DNA of 64,000 nt from NCBI RefSeq assembly GCF_000516985.1, contig NW_006917092.1, positions 2,124,619 through 2,188,618 of the forward strand, written 5' to 3'. Both the position numbers and the translations under genes were made by a program. Every line of letters begins with the position of its first letter. Position 1 is the first letter of the stretch. Shown here in pieces: positions 1 to 11,300 of this stretch. The stretch is from Pestalotiopsis fici W106-1. Its lineage: Eukaryota; Ascomycota; Sordariomycetes; Amphisphaeriales; Sporocadaceae. The notes below the pieces were generated by a model, which saw only the letters and a list, made by a program, of their open reading frames with translations, had not been told where the DNA came from and did no database searches.

Positions 1-153
1 GATATATACAATGTGTCATACTTTATAGATTCACTAACAAGAGTTTACACATTTGAAGGCCGGTGTCACGCGTTCCGTGTACAGTATAAAATCAGACAAA
101 CGTAGCATATCAGCGCTAAGTTTCAAAGGCCTTATAACTGGAATTTTTCTCCC
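1..153. other. left-edge non-coding segment
   Basis: This is the 3' flank of the minus-strand macrodomain-sirtuin gene. I see no coding feature in it. Confidence 0.5.
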
Positions 154-1929
154 CTATCTGGGAATTCCTGAGCAAAGACTAGATAACAGCGCTTGAATAT
201 CCCCGTCAATATACGTCGCGAGTCCCTGCGCCTCGAGCTCCAGCGGTACCGTCGCGTCAACGCCCAGCCCAACCCTAACCAGCAGGGTCTTGCCCCCGTC
301 CTTGTCAACCATGTCCTCATTAGGCCATTGCAAGACGCCAGGTGTTGACTGTCCGACTCCCAGCTCCAGAATGACGAGTCGTTTGCCCCGACCGCGCGTG
401 TCTGCCTTGAATTGCCGCCAACGTCGCTCGCCAGCAGCAAACGGCCTTTCGTTGAACCAATTTCCGGCCCGGACGCAGATATTCATCTTGCCTCTACAAA
501 ACTGACACTGCGGTATCTTGTCAGGAGCCGTCAATTGCTGCGTGACTGGGTCCAAGAACGGGATGGCCGCCTCCAAAAACGGGGCAGACGGTGCCGTGGC
601 ATCAGGCCGGCAATTCTTCAAACACTGAAGTACAGCATAGCTGCCCTGCGGCGTCGACAGAGCATCCTCGCTCCACCCATTGGCGAGGAATAGGCCGTCG
701 GCGTTGGAAGTTCTGACGTGCACCTCGGCGCTCCGGTTCCGAAGCCAGGATATAAGCCCCGTGTACATTGACGACCGAGGCCACGACTTGACCATGTTCA
801 GGTGGGTAAAGTAATACCCCCAGCGGTGTTGCTCCGAGGGCCACTCGGAGAACCCAAAGACGCTGTATAATGTCGTCAAACCATATTTTTTAAACGCTGG
901 GAAATACTTTGAGAAGAGTGCTGGTGATGTATAGTCTAATCCGTCTGCCGCTGAGAGACCTGCTCCGGCACTTATGAGGATAGCGTCGGCCGACAGCAGC
1001 CAGTCACGAGCACGTCCCAGAGACGAGAAGGACTGGTCAACCGGTGCATATGTTATCAGGGGCGCAGAATGGGCACTTCCCAGCAATTCCTGGTAAATAA
1101 TAGTATCCGCTTCGGTAAAGGTGTTGAACACCACATCTGTAATAGTGGTATCATGTTCTTGTAACCAGCGCGAGGTGACTTGCACGGCAATATTGGTAGC
1201 TTCCAGTGGTGGAAATGCAAATAGGCCCGTTGATATGCAACATATCGCAACAGCCTTTCTAGTATTGGTGGCTGGCAAGAGCTCTGCTTCTCGTAGAATG
1301 GAAACATAACAGTCCTCGAGCTGGCGTCTCTGCTCGGCCGTAGGCTTGGCTCCGCCTCGAAGCTGGGGGCCGACAGTGTGTATAATGTACGGCACAGGCA
1401 GGTGATGCCCCTTCGTGGTAAGAGCATGTCCGACCGGTAGTTCGATAGTTCCCTGGGATGTAGCATCGTAACATTCTTTCCGCAGCCCGGGTCCGGCCCA
1501 AAAATGTATAACATTGTCGATGCAGCGATGGCTGGGCTGGAAACAGCCGAGCATTTGGGAATTGGCAGCATTGGTAATGGCCGTCACGCCAGAGAGAGTC
1601 GTAATGTCGCCTCGCCAGCAAAATAAATGGATTTTCTTCTGATTGCTCCCAGTTATGGTTCGGCTGGGTTTGAGCGTTTCAATGGATGTTAAAAAGCGAT
1701 GCGCATGCAGATATTCGTAAATGGTTCGGACGTTATTGGATATGGCAGAAGGTAGCTCAGGCTCAGCCGCACGCTCACAAAGAAGTTGTTTTAGCATTTG
1801 TAATTGAGCGGAAACTGGCCAATTCTCAATAAAGGGTCGTGGATGGCCATGCGTATGGTGGCAAGGCGTTGCTTTCCCTTCGCCAAGTAGATACTGCACT
1901 GTATCCAGTAATGCGGACTCGACCTCCAT
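154..1929 (-). CDS. Zinc-macrodomain / class-M sirtuin (SirTM) fusion protein
   Basis: A single 591-aa exon starting at an ATG, with two NAD/ADP-ribose modules. Residues ~100-290 are a macrodomain: GDITTL (107-112), TNAANSQMLGC (119-129), then C129, H134 and C136 arranged as in zinc-dependent macrodomains, which remove ADP-ribose from proteins. Residues ~300-585 are a Rossmann sirtuin fold: GAGLSAADGLDY (322-333), TSNADG (408-413), and paired cysteines at 436/440 and 475/478 for the structural zinc. Where deacetylase sirtuins have the catalytic HG there is Q428-G429, which is characteristic of SirTM, the ADP-ribosyl-transferring sirtuins. In bacteria SirTM and this macrodomain are separate genes beside a lipoylated GcvH-like protein and a lipoate ligase; fusions are known in fungi. 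Neither lipoyl partner is visible here. Residues 1-95 are an unrecognised N-terminal region. Likely role (inference): reversible protein ADP-ribosylation linked to lipoyl or redox state. Confidence 0.88.
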   Translation of the reverse strand: MEVESALLDTVQYLLGEGKATPCHHTHGHPRPFIENWPVSAQLQMLKQLLCERAAEPELPSAISNNVRTIYEYLHAHRFLTSIETLKPSRTITGSNQKKIHLFCWRGDITTLSGVTAITNAANSQMLGCFQPSHRCIDNVIHFWAGPGLRKECYDATSQGTIELPVGHALTTKGHHLPVPYIIHTVGPQLRGGAKPTAEQRRQLEDCYVSILREAELLPATNTRKAVAICCISTGLFAFPPLEATNIAVQVTSRWLQEHDTTITDVVFNTFTEADTIIYQELLGSAHSAPLITYAPVDQSFSSLGRARDWLLSADAILISAGAGLSAADGLDYTSPALFSKYFPAFKKYGLTTLYSVFGFSEWPSEQHRWGYYFTHLNMVKSWPRSSMYTGLISWLRNRSAEVHVRTSNADGLFLANGWSEDALSTPQGSYAVLQCLKNCRPDATAPSAPFLEAAIPFLDPVTQQLTAPDKIPQCQFCRGKMNICVRAGNWFNERPFAAGERRWRQFKADTRGRGKRLVILELGVGQSTPGVLQWPNEDMVDKDGGKTLLVRVGLGVDATVPLELEAQGLATYIDGDIQALLSSLCSGIPR

Positions 1930-2439
1930 AATTAGCGAACGGGAGGGATTAGTTCGTTGGACTTGATTACCGCACGGTTAACTTGATTGATCTGACGGAT
2001 TGACTCTCGATTCCCTCGAGGCTGAGGAGATCAGAAATTAAACTCGACCATGTAGGAGCAGATTTTATGATAACATCAAATCATGTGGGATGTATGTGGG
2101 ATAAATGGGATGTAACCTGTGGCAAGTGGGATGGCTATCGCTGATTACGAGATACTGACCACTATTGCGCTGCCAAGCACTTTGGTGATCGCCTCAGTGT
2201 CCCACAACAGGATGGGGCAAAGTGGCATCGTGTTGTCTCTAGTGCAATTAGGGTGTAGCCGGGTGATCCGTACCCAACACCAAGCGACTGGTTTCACGAC
2301 GTTACTTATAGCTTTCCATCCTAGTATTTGGCTTGACGTTCTTTGCTTTCAGTGTCGGACAAATAAACGTATTGAAAACAAGTACTTTATACCACACAAG
2401 AGAAACTTATTAGGCCGACGTTTCGCCACGCTGTTCATA
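1930..2439. promoter_or_regulatory. divergent promoter region of macrodomain-sirtuin and alpha/beta-hydrolase
   Basis: The two start codons point away from each other across 510 bp. The plus-strand frame is open upstream of the chosen hydrolase ATG, from 2119, but that stretch shows no hydrolase-like sequence and is treated as leader. Confidence 0.5.
2086..2132 (+). repeat. four copies of TGGGAT in 47 bp
   Basis: TGGGAT occurs at 2086, 2097, 2106 and 2127, all in the same orientation, within the divergent promoter. It could be a regulator site array or simple sequence. Confidence 0.55.
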
Positions 2440-3482
2440 ATGGCGGAAAAATTCAAGGATTTTCGGATTCTCTCAACTACATACAAGACGGTTGGAGAGC
2501 ATCCACTACAAGTCAACGTTCTGATACCTCGAGCATTGACAGAGGGTGACTGTCCAGTCATTCTTCGCTTCCATGGAGGCGGTTTTGTGAGTTAGCACTC
2601 GGGATAATCCCGCCTTTATGCTTGGCCTAATTGTCCTCCCGTCCAGGTTACTGGAGACTCTCTACACCCCGATTGGTTTCCCACTTTCCAGGTCGAATTA
2701 GCTTTGAAGCATAATGCTATAGTCGTCACTCCCAACTACCGGCTTCTGCCCGAGTCGAATGGCGCCGACATCATGCAAGACATGGACGACTTCTGGACAT
2801 GGGTCACGCGCGAGCTCGTGACTTTTGTCCAGGGCCAGTGTCCCAAGGTGAGGCCGAATTTGGACCAACTTATGACTGCGGGTGAAAGCGCAGGTGAGTC
2901 TCCTTTTGCTATCTGCACATGAAAGTTTGTCCGGCTCTCTGAACAGTATACCTCTATCAAGGTGGTTACCTCAGCATTCAGGTCGCCATGGACCACCCCA
3001 AAGAAATCAAGGCCTGCACCGCCGAGTTTCCGTCTCTTCAATTGGAGTCGAGCAACTTTACCGAGCCCAGCGCGGATATCAAATTTCCGCTGGCCATTGT
3101 TGAAAGTCACGTGGCATCCATGACAGGAGGCCAAGTCGTCTCATCTGATCCGTCCATTTCGAGATTCCCTCTAATCATGTCCATGACCGACAATGGTGTG
3201 TTCCTTGACTACTTTGGTCGCGACGAGCGACTCCTTCCCTTTCAACGCGTGGAGAAGGGGGGCGAGATACCGCCGCTCTTCATTATTCATGGAGACGATG
3301 ATGAAATCGTTCCAGTCGAGGGCAGCAAGGCATTTGTCAGTCTATTGCAAGACAAACGACCTGGGTGTGCGGTTAAGCTCTCGACGGCACCTGGCGGTCA
3401 CGGATTGTGCGAGACCTGGCACATGGACCATCCTGCACTAGAAGGGGGTTTGAACTTTGCCATCACTTCCTGGCTCAGCTAG
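2440..3482 (+). CDS. alpha/beta-hydrolase fold-3 (hormone-sensitive-lipase type) esterase
   Basis: Three exons, 2440-2586, 2647-2893 and 2962-3482, give 304 aa. HGGGF (~45-49) is the oxyanion-hole motif of the HSL/arylacetamide-deacetylase group, GESAGG is the nucleophile elbow with catalytic Ser, HGDDDEIVP carries the Asp and GGHG the His. The length suits the family. The first intron starts at GTGAGT right after HGGGF. The second intron's acceptor (AAG at 2959-2961) was chosen because it alone restores GESAGGYLS; the nearby CAG at 2944-2946 keeps the frame but breaks the elbow. No signal peptide is seen, so it is probably a cytosolic carboxylic-ester hydrolase. Its substrate is unknown. It is divergent from the macrodomain-sirtuin and convergent with the transporter gene. 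Confidence 0.85.
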
Positions 3483-3642
3483 ACAAGGCTTGGAAGCTCA
3501 TGATGGTATCAAGCGAACATATGAAGGAGTAGGCTCATCACAAAGAATATTCCCATTAGAATTAATGACTTGCGTTCCTAGATACAAGACTCATGAGACT
3601 TGACCTGCATATCCATTGCCTCTCAAACCCCGGCCTCTCTTC

Positions 3643-5300
3643 TCATTGCCGGCTTTTACGCAAGAATTGGAGTACGAGGGTCGGCAGCACAGAAAAGACC
3701 ACCATCATTGCGGTAGCCACACCAGCCGTCCCCGGCATACCGACGGCCTCAATGAGTTGTGGGAACCTGTCGGCGTCAGTAAACCTTTCAAGCATGTCAA
3801 TATTTAGGGAAGAACCTACCAGAAGGGACCAATGAAGCCCCAGATCTGTCTAACAAACGTGATAAAGACTCCTACTCCAGCGGCATCCTCCTTGTAGCAG
3901 TCTACAGCATAAGTAATGTATACAGTAGTGACGAGTTGGTTGCCCACTGAGCCGATCGTAGTACCGACAAGCGGCGTGATATTGTAGACATCAGTATGGG
4001 CGGTTTGCACAAGGAAGACAATCACACCCGTAATAGCCAGAGCATGGCCAATGTAGCTTAGCCATAGACGGTATTCCGGTGGTGGTGCCGACCCAATCTT
4101 CTTTCGGCGCTGGTTCATCCACACGTCGGACATGCGCCCGCCTACTTGTTCGCCAATAATAGAACCCAAGATAAAAGACAGGAATTGCAAGCCAACTTGC
4201 TGGGTGTTGAACTCGTACTTTTCTGGGAAAATTTGAGGAATCTCAATGGTAGGCATAATGTTTGACCAGAGGAAGATCATGGCGTATGCAACAGCGGGGA
4301 TCAAGACCACGGGCTTGGTAAAGTAGATGAAGGGGTGCAAGAAATCCTGGATTGTCAAGGGGTCGGGGTTAATACGCCCAAAACTAAAGTAGCTCTTCTT
4401 GAGCCTCGGGTTGCTGGGCTTGACGGCAAAGTCGCGTCGATATAAAGTTTCGGGACCCAAGAATAGGTACAAGATGAATTGCACGGCATTCGTGATGGCG
4501 AGGATAAAGTAGATCCAGTGGTAGTCGACCCGTAGCGCAACGAATCCGAACAAGAATGGTGCAATTGGCACACCAATCGTGACCATAATCGTCCATGCTC
4601 CCATAAACGTGGCACGCTCAGTCTTGAAGAACATCTCGGAGACGACGGCACTTCCAATAGCAGCAGCAGGGCTGATGAAGAAGGCCGTAATAGCTCTGCA
4701 GAGAGCGACTGTGCCGTATGAGCGACTGAAGCCACAGCCTATATTGCCAGCCATGCTGCAGATCAAGGAGATCAAAAAGATGGGTCGTCTTCCGTATATA
4801 TTGGCAATCGGGCGCCAGAGTACTGGTGCTCCGCCGAGGATGGCAATGACCAGCGAGGTCAGGTAACTCGCTTGTTGGACTTCGATGTCCAAATCTTTGG
4901 CGATATCGACAAAGGCACACTGAATCGAGGCGGCGGTAAATGTGCCCATCATGGCGTGGAAGGCCACCAGAACGAGGTTAGTGATTTTCTTGGCAAACCG
5001 ATTAGCGAGGTGTCAAGGCACGGTATAGTCGATATTGGTTGCTTACCGTGCTTCTTGGCCAGTTGTATGGATCGGCTGGATCCATACTCGGGACTGGCTC
5101 CAATGCCAGTGAGCCATGTCTGTCCATCAAGTATGCGCGATGCTCGTCTGTCAAGTCTTCCACCTCACCCTGATAGTCAGGCGACACGTTAGTCAATTGA
5201 AAACAAAGGCGATAATGCGTCAAGGTAAGGCTCATACCGACGACGGCACCTGCGTAGCCTGACGCTCCGTATCCTTGACTTGTGGCTTGTTCTCATCCAT
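3643..5300 (-). CDS. MFS transporter, DHA1 (drug:H+ antiporter) family
   Basis: Four exons on the minus strand, 5300-5238, 5169-5047, 4988-3820 and 3766-3643, give 492 aa, and all phases agree. The soluble N-terminus ends in DPYNWPRS, the hallmark that precedes TM1 in fungal DHA1 carriers. TM1-2 follow, then the loop YGRRPIF (motif A-like), a central basic loop and a second set of six helices. A read that stops at 3816 lacks the end of the protein: splicing GTAGGT at 3819 to the CAG ending at 3767 restores GFIGPFWFPQ and a last membrane segment ending in a basic tail. It probably exports small organic molecules or drugs across the plasma membrane. The substrate cannot be told. Confidence 0.85.
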
Positions 5301-8300
5301 TTTGGGCGTTTGGTTCAGCACCGTCGCAGACTTATCGTGTCGAGTTGTCTAGTGTTGTATGGTCGATTCCGGGGGAAGACAGGGCAACTCTCACAACAAC
5401 AACCACTACTTGGCCTATCAACTGGATCAAAGGTTGGTAGCCAAGAAGCCCCAAGGACTAAATAGCCAGCCAAGAGCCAGGAGTATAGCTCGGCAACGGC
5501 TATAAAAGAAAAGCCGCCCACAGTGGGAGTCACTTTCAAGGTATCCCCGGAGGACTCGTATTAGTACTGTGTAGTGTCGACCACAAAGGCGAGAGCAAAA
5601 CCCGTTGTCACCGAATAGTGGTAGTGTATGTACGTGTTCCCCCTGGCTGCATCCATTTGACGAACCCCAACCAAACCTGGCACTTGAGCGACAGAACTTG
5701 TGACGGAATTTTACTCTAGGGTGCTTAGGGTGTCGTACCCACAATTTCCGGTGATGGTGGCCCATGGGGCAAGTTATAAGCGCTGTTTCCCCCACAACCT
5801 TGATTCGTTATTTCTAGTGTAATATGGGGCATTACATGTCGTCTTGATGCCCCTTGAGCGAAACCCTTGTGAGCGGCAGTCTGCAACAAGATCTGCAATT
5901 GCAACAATATCTCGGGTATTAACATTAAACAAACCAGGGTCCACGTGTGTATGTACATGCATAACTATTCCCGAGGTCTTGCCAAGCACATTACCTTAAT
6001 CATCCAGTTTACACATGTCATGATGACTTGAAAAGAATGCTTGTGCAAGAGGATGACACTTGTGTGGCGATTAACCACCAAAATGTCCACGTCGGATCGT
6101 GATTCCTCCGATTCAGACCAATAGACTCGCTTGCATTCGATCAAGGGTCCATAGCGCTGTAGCAAGGGCAACTTGTACCCAGTAGATATTTGCAAGAATC
6201 ACTCATTGGATGTGGGAATTAGGGAAGAGATGCTCCAAAAACGCTCTGACTGCTGTAAGATTTATAACATTTTGGACGTCTTGTGCTTCAAACCCTGGTT
6301 CGTTCTCCAATGTTTCCCCCGCCTTGGCAACCCCAGTGCCTTACACGGAGCTAATTTAGCTCGCAAGCCGAAGTCTAGAGGTCCACGCGTCCAGGTCTCG
6401 CTCAACTGCCTCCCATGACGAAGCAATTTCCAAGCCGGCCTCGAGTATATACATAGCTAGAAGCAGGGACTGCGTATCTTGAGATGCTTTCCATCTGAAT
6501 CATGCATTTGTAACCGTATTTTCCATTGACAAATCGTTGTCACGTCAGTGTCCACCATGTCCCCTTCTGCTATCATGGAAACTTTTACAACCCAATCGCT
6601 ACAGCGCTATACCCCTGCCTAGCCGAAGTGTACAACTCCTCTTTGCTAGCAGAGAACGCAAAAATGTCCGAACCGCCGTTGATGGTTACAGCTAACGGAG
6701 CATTTGGTGGAGGCCAAGCAGACATTTCGTGCAACCCGATCTCGTCTCTCTGTGCCATCATTGCCAATCTCACAACATGTGAAACACCATCATTGTCGCT
6801 ATGGGCGCGCCTTATCGCAGATCAATGGAACCCGGGTTTCTTGGCCCGGAGGTGACGGCGGTTTCTCGGCGGCATCGTCACTAGGTCGCGGTACTGACAA
6901 CCGCTGCTGCTAAAACACTGATTCGCAACCCACATCTACTGCACTTCTGCAGGGCATATATTCTAAACAGCAGCCAGACCGTCGTGGCGAGCCTGGCAAC
7001 AACCCGGACTCCGGCTATCTTGTTATGCAAGATCTCGGAAATTCCGCCATATACTACAAGGCTCAGTCGACAGTCAAATTGGAAGCACTGCCGGCTACTT
7101 AATTTTCAAAGATCCGCCTTCCATATGAACTCAACATGATTACAGGTCTCCATAACCCAGATGAGCTTGATAACGGGAAGACTCCGTGGCCAAATTCCAC
7201 GGTGTCTCTGCAATTTCTGATTATGGGGCAAAGAGGATAAGGACTCGCAGATGGTTGGATGACGACCTGCTTTTTCGATGTCTTTGATTATGTCAAGAGC
7301 AGTTTTCCGACTTCCCAACCATTCACAAGTTTCTCAACAATTCCTGGACCTTCGAGGGCGAGAACACATCTTATCCTGCACGATGCACCTTTTGGGAAAG
7401 TGACCCACTACTATACTCGATCGAAACTCAATGGGCCATGAGTCGAATACCAAGTTTCCGATAGTTGTTGCAGAATCGGCAAGGATGTATACAGAAGGAA
7501 TAATAGGAAATGATTCCTATGTAGTCCGAATCGCGACCACGGCTCAGGCTGGTTTGACGCGATCCCGTCAATCTTGACTTGATGGCCGTTAGACCGTTCT
7601 GTGACTTTGAACACGGAACATCGAACGCCTAGTCAGCAAGCAATGATTGTTCTTGGCCAAGAGGAAATTCTTCCGGAATTTTATGAAGGTGTGTAGATAG
7701 CAGTATATTGTTGAGTCGTGTCACTCCTCGAGAAGCGCCAGCTACGAAAGGTTCTGGCTTTATCACCACTGAACCAGGTCAAAATCGCGTCGGCTTGGCC
7801 AGCCAGTACCTGAGTAGTCGCTGTCATCATTATGAGCGCGAAACTTCTTTGATATACACTCCTATGCCTTGCTCATGTTCAACTCATTAGCTTTGGAACA
7901 GCAGAAGGACGTGGCCTCACGACGTGACATGTAATGACGACGTGATGAACTCTCGGTAAACAGTATGACTTCGGCCTGGTGGAACTGATCCCCCCGTATT
8001 GGAGTATCTCGAGAGCTGGTCATATCTGCTGCATCGTACATGCATTTCTGCGAGACTGTTGTTAGTTTCAAGTGAAGTTGTTTGCCAAATTCAATCAAGG
8101 TATACGCTTGAAGGGCTCTCATCTCAGGTGATGCTATCCTATACCCCTACATTATGGCAAATACGAGTGGCACAAATATATGCAATAGATAGAATACCTA
8201 GAATTGTGTTATCAAGGAATATTGTCATCTGAAAAAGTCAGTTGAATGAAATCTTCCTGGACTTTGAGGTTCATTTACCACTCATGGCAAAGCGATACGA

Positions 8301-11300
8301 AAACTGGAATCTAAATTCTAAATAGTTTCACTAGCTTCAATGTGCAGTTTCTTTGAAGAGATGTCATCAACTGATTGAGATCAGCCAAGCACAACATTTG
8401 TCAGCCTTCGAACTTAGGCCAACAGAGGGTGTCGACGAGTACTTGTTTTATTTCAGGGCAGCAGTTTGAGTCAAATATTTATGGAAGCTGCAGCGGGTGA
8501 ACTTGCTCACGAATATGGGATGTCTGTCTCCAGTGACATTCCAAAAGCTCATCTACTCTAATCGTTTCGTGGTGTAGAAACAACTGGTCTAGAAGCTATG
8601 ATTGAAAACACGACAATTAGAATCAGTTTTTGCTGCTTCGACATGACTCCTGGCGCTTGGTATTTGGGATAGTCCAATCCTGAGCTCAAATAATCAACCA
8701 TTTATAGAAAGAAGAAGAAGAAGATTCCCAATCAAGCTACTTGGGTAGATGATCGATCGGCACTGGTGAATTTTGCGGTCAGTACTGTTTGTCTACAATG
8801 AGACCATTGCCTCTGGACAATATGGCCAAGTCTAGCAAGGTCATCTCATTGACATTTCGATCCCGGTTTTGAAAAAGTTTTTCGTGATGCTTGGTCCTCA
8901 TTTCTAGGTGCAACATCCATGTGTTTCCGTCAGCACGAGCAAGAGACATCGCCTGTGTCACAGTAACACGCATAGATGATCATGAGTACAGTCGGAAAAC
9001 AAAGTAGGACCAAAGAAAAGACGCAAAGCTCACGACCCACGTGGATATTTACGGATCCTTTTTCTTATGTGAATTCCGTTTCGTGAGTCAGCTACTTTGC
9101 AGTAGGAGCTGTAATGATTTCGAGGCAATATTGGGATATCAAGCCGAGTCAATCTTTCAAATGAATGGATCTGAGACTGTGAAATAGGTTAGGTTTCACT
9201 TCCTTCGTCGGACAGTGAACGGACTAGAGAGGATGGCATTCTGGACAGTGCTCCTTTGATGGACAAATGAATGCATCCTTCAAACTCGATGGAGCTTAGT
9301 TCGGGAGAAGCCCGTTCAACCAAGAGACCATGTTAATTGATGTTATTTGTACCTTCTCTAACATTGCCGGAGTATCGCCCAACCAAACTCTTGAATCGAG
9401 GGAAGTGGTTCAGGACCTCCTTGACAGCGCGGTAGTCGGAGCCGCCGTACCGGCAATGGATCGCATGCCGTATTTCAGCAGCAGCATGCTTGGCTCTTGA
9501 CGAGGAAGTACAAGTCAATAAACATACGAATAGTTGCTACAGCCTTGCAATAGCTGAGATAACTCGTGGAGTTGACAAGTCTCTTGAGAGTTTGACAAGA
9601 ATGTATACGTAGTATAATAAATGGAAGACTTCGTAGATGAAGTTATGTTTTGCGATCTATCTTATTCATTACATTTCCAAATATCTGTTAACAGAGTCTG
9701 CCCTCCAGGTCTATACCATCTATCAAAGGTCATGGTACCGTGGCAGCTGGCATGCCAAGGGACTTCCTCAACATTGCAAGAACCCGCCATTCAGGCCTTG
9801 TGAAGTTTTTGGCAGATAGTTGCCTGATATAGGAGCATGTTTCCTTTACGTCCCTAGCCGCCGCGATGGTCAATGACTTCGGCAGCCTCGCGTTTTCGGT
9901 TGCCAGCCGTGACAGCATAGTCATTTTGCACCTAGAAAAGTGCCATACAATGTGGCAATTGTTCTGGCAAGCCAAGTGCGGAATGTGTAGGAGTGGGTAG
10001 AAGGGCACAGCTGGTATGGCCGTGGAGCATTCAGTCGTCTCGTCTTTACCTTGGTGTCACCACTGCAAAACCAAGGTGAGCCTCGATTTCCCTATCCTCT
10101 ACACCTCCCTTCCCCCTTATTGTTTTCCCCTTATTGTCCCTGGCATCTCGATACGCCTTGATCATCCTGCGGCTCCAATCTCTTTGGAATGTCCCTTGCC
10201 AAAGTCTGTGTGCCTTGCATGTGTGGATATAAGCAGTTAAAGGGGGGGGAAAAACAGATCGAGAGACCGCAGCAGGCACCATCGACGATGACTCCATCGT
10301 TACCGGTCAGATTGCCCCTGACTCCGTATCGCCTTCTATCTGCGCAGGTGGACCTATTCCATCGTGATCCTTGCGCGTGGGCATAATTCTTACAACGACG
10401 CCGGCTCTGCTCCTGCTTTCATACTCGAGCAGTCACGCCGTCCTTCGTTTGTCCATCTTCTGCACGCAGGTTCGTAACATTTTCCATGTTCAAATTCCAA
10501 TCGACAACCACAGGCATTTGCAGAGAGACCAGGACTGCGAATTCAATCTTACCGCCCTAAAACGTCTCCAGCTCTTTCAGGCTGATGGACGCGGGGCCCC
10601 GCAAGTTGATGGTTGGGAAACTAGTTCTTGGAATTAGTTCAAGAAACGGAGAGGAGCCGTGATCCATAGTGATGGGGCTGGAATGGGCTCAACAAGAGGC
10701 CACTGACTAGAGCAGTGCCTAGCTCACCCAGAAGTTGGTGTTTTTTTTCCTCCTTCGAAAAGGCCAGCCCAGTCGTGACAGTCCACATATCAAATGGTCG
10801 AGACGCCCTCGAATTCTACCTGATGATGTCACGACTTGATAATGATACAAACGCTTCACTTTGCAGTTGTGATTGCTCCACTTGGGCAGCCATTCTTCTT
10901 CTTGCGCGTATAGTCCGAACAGTCAGCCTTCTAGAAGAGAGCCTCGCGACCGTCTGGCATTGTTTTGAAAATGCTAGCAGTTCGCGTCGGGCACACCTTG
11001 TGATTCTAGCCCTGTATCTTGATGGTATTCATAGCGTGCACGCATGGTTGGTACCTAGTCGTCGCGGCGGGACTGGAACTCGGCAAATCAACAGACACCA
11101 CAATGCCAAATGGCTAATAAGCGGTCACCATTTGTTCTTGCATTATCTAGCAGAGCCAGGGCCTTGATTAGCTTCGGCCTTTCTCTGGTACCTTGGGGCG
11201 CCGCTGCAAAGCATTTACGCAGTAACAAACTATGTATGTGGGTTATCGTACCAAGAAGAGAAGAAAGAGGGCTGCAAGTTTCTCAGTAGATTCGACCACG

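Noticed and set aside
2119..2439. N-terminal extension of the alpha/beta-hydrolase
   Set aside because: In frame but unlike hydrolase N-termini; MAEKFKDF at 2440 fits the family start.
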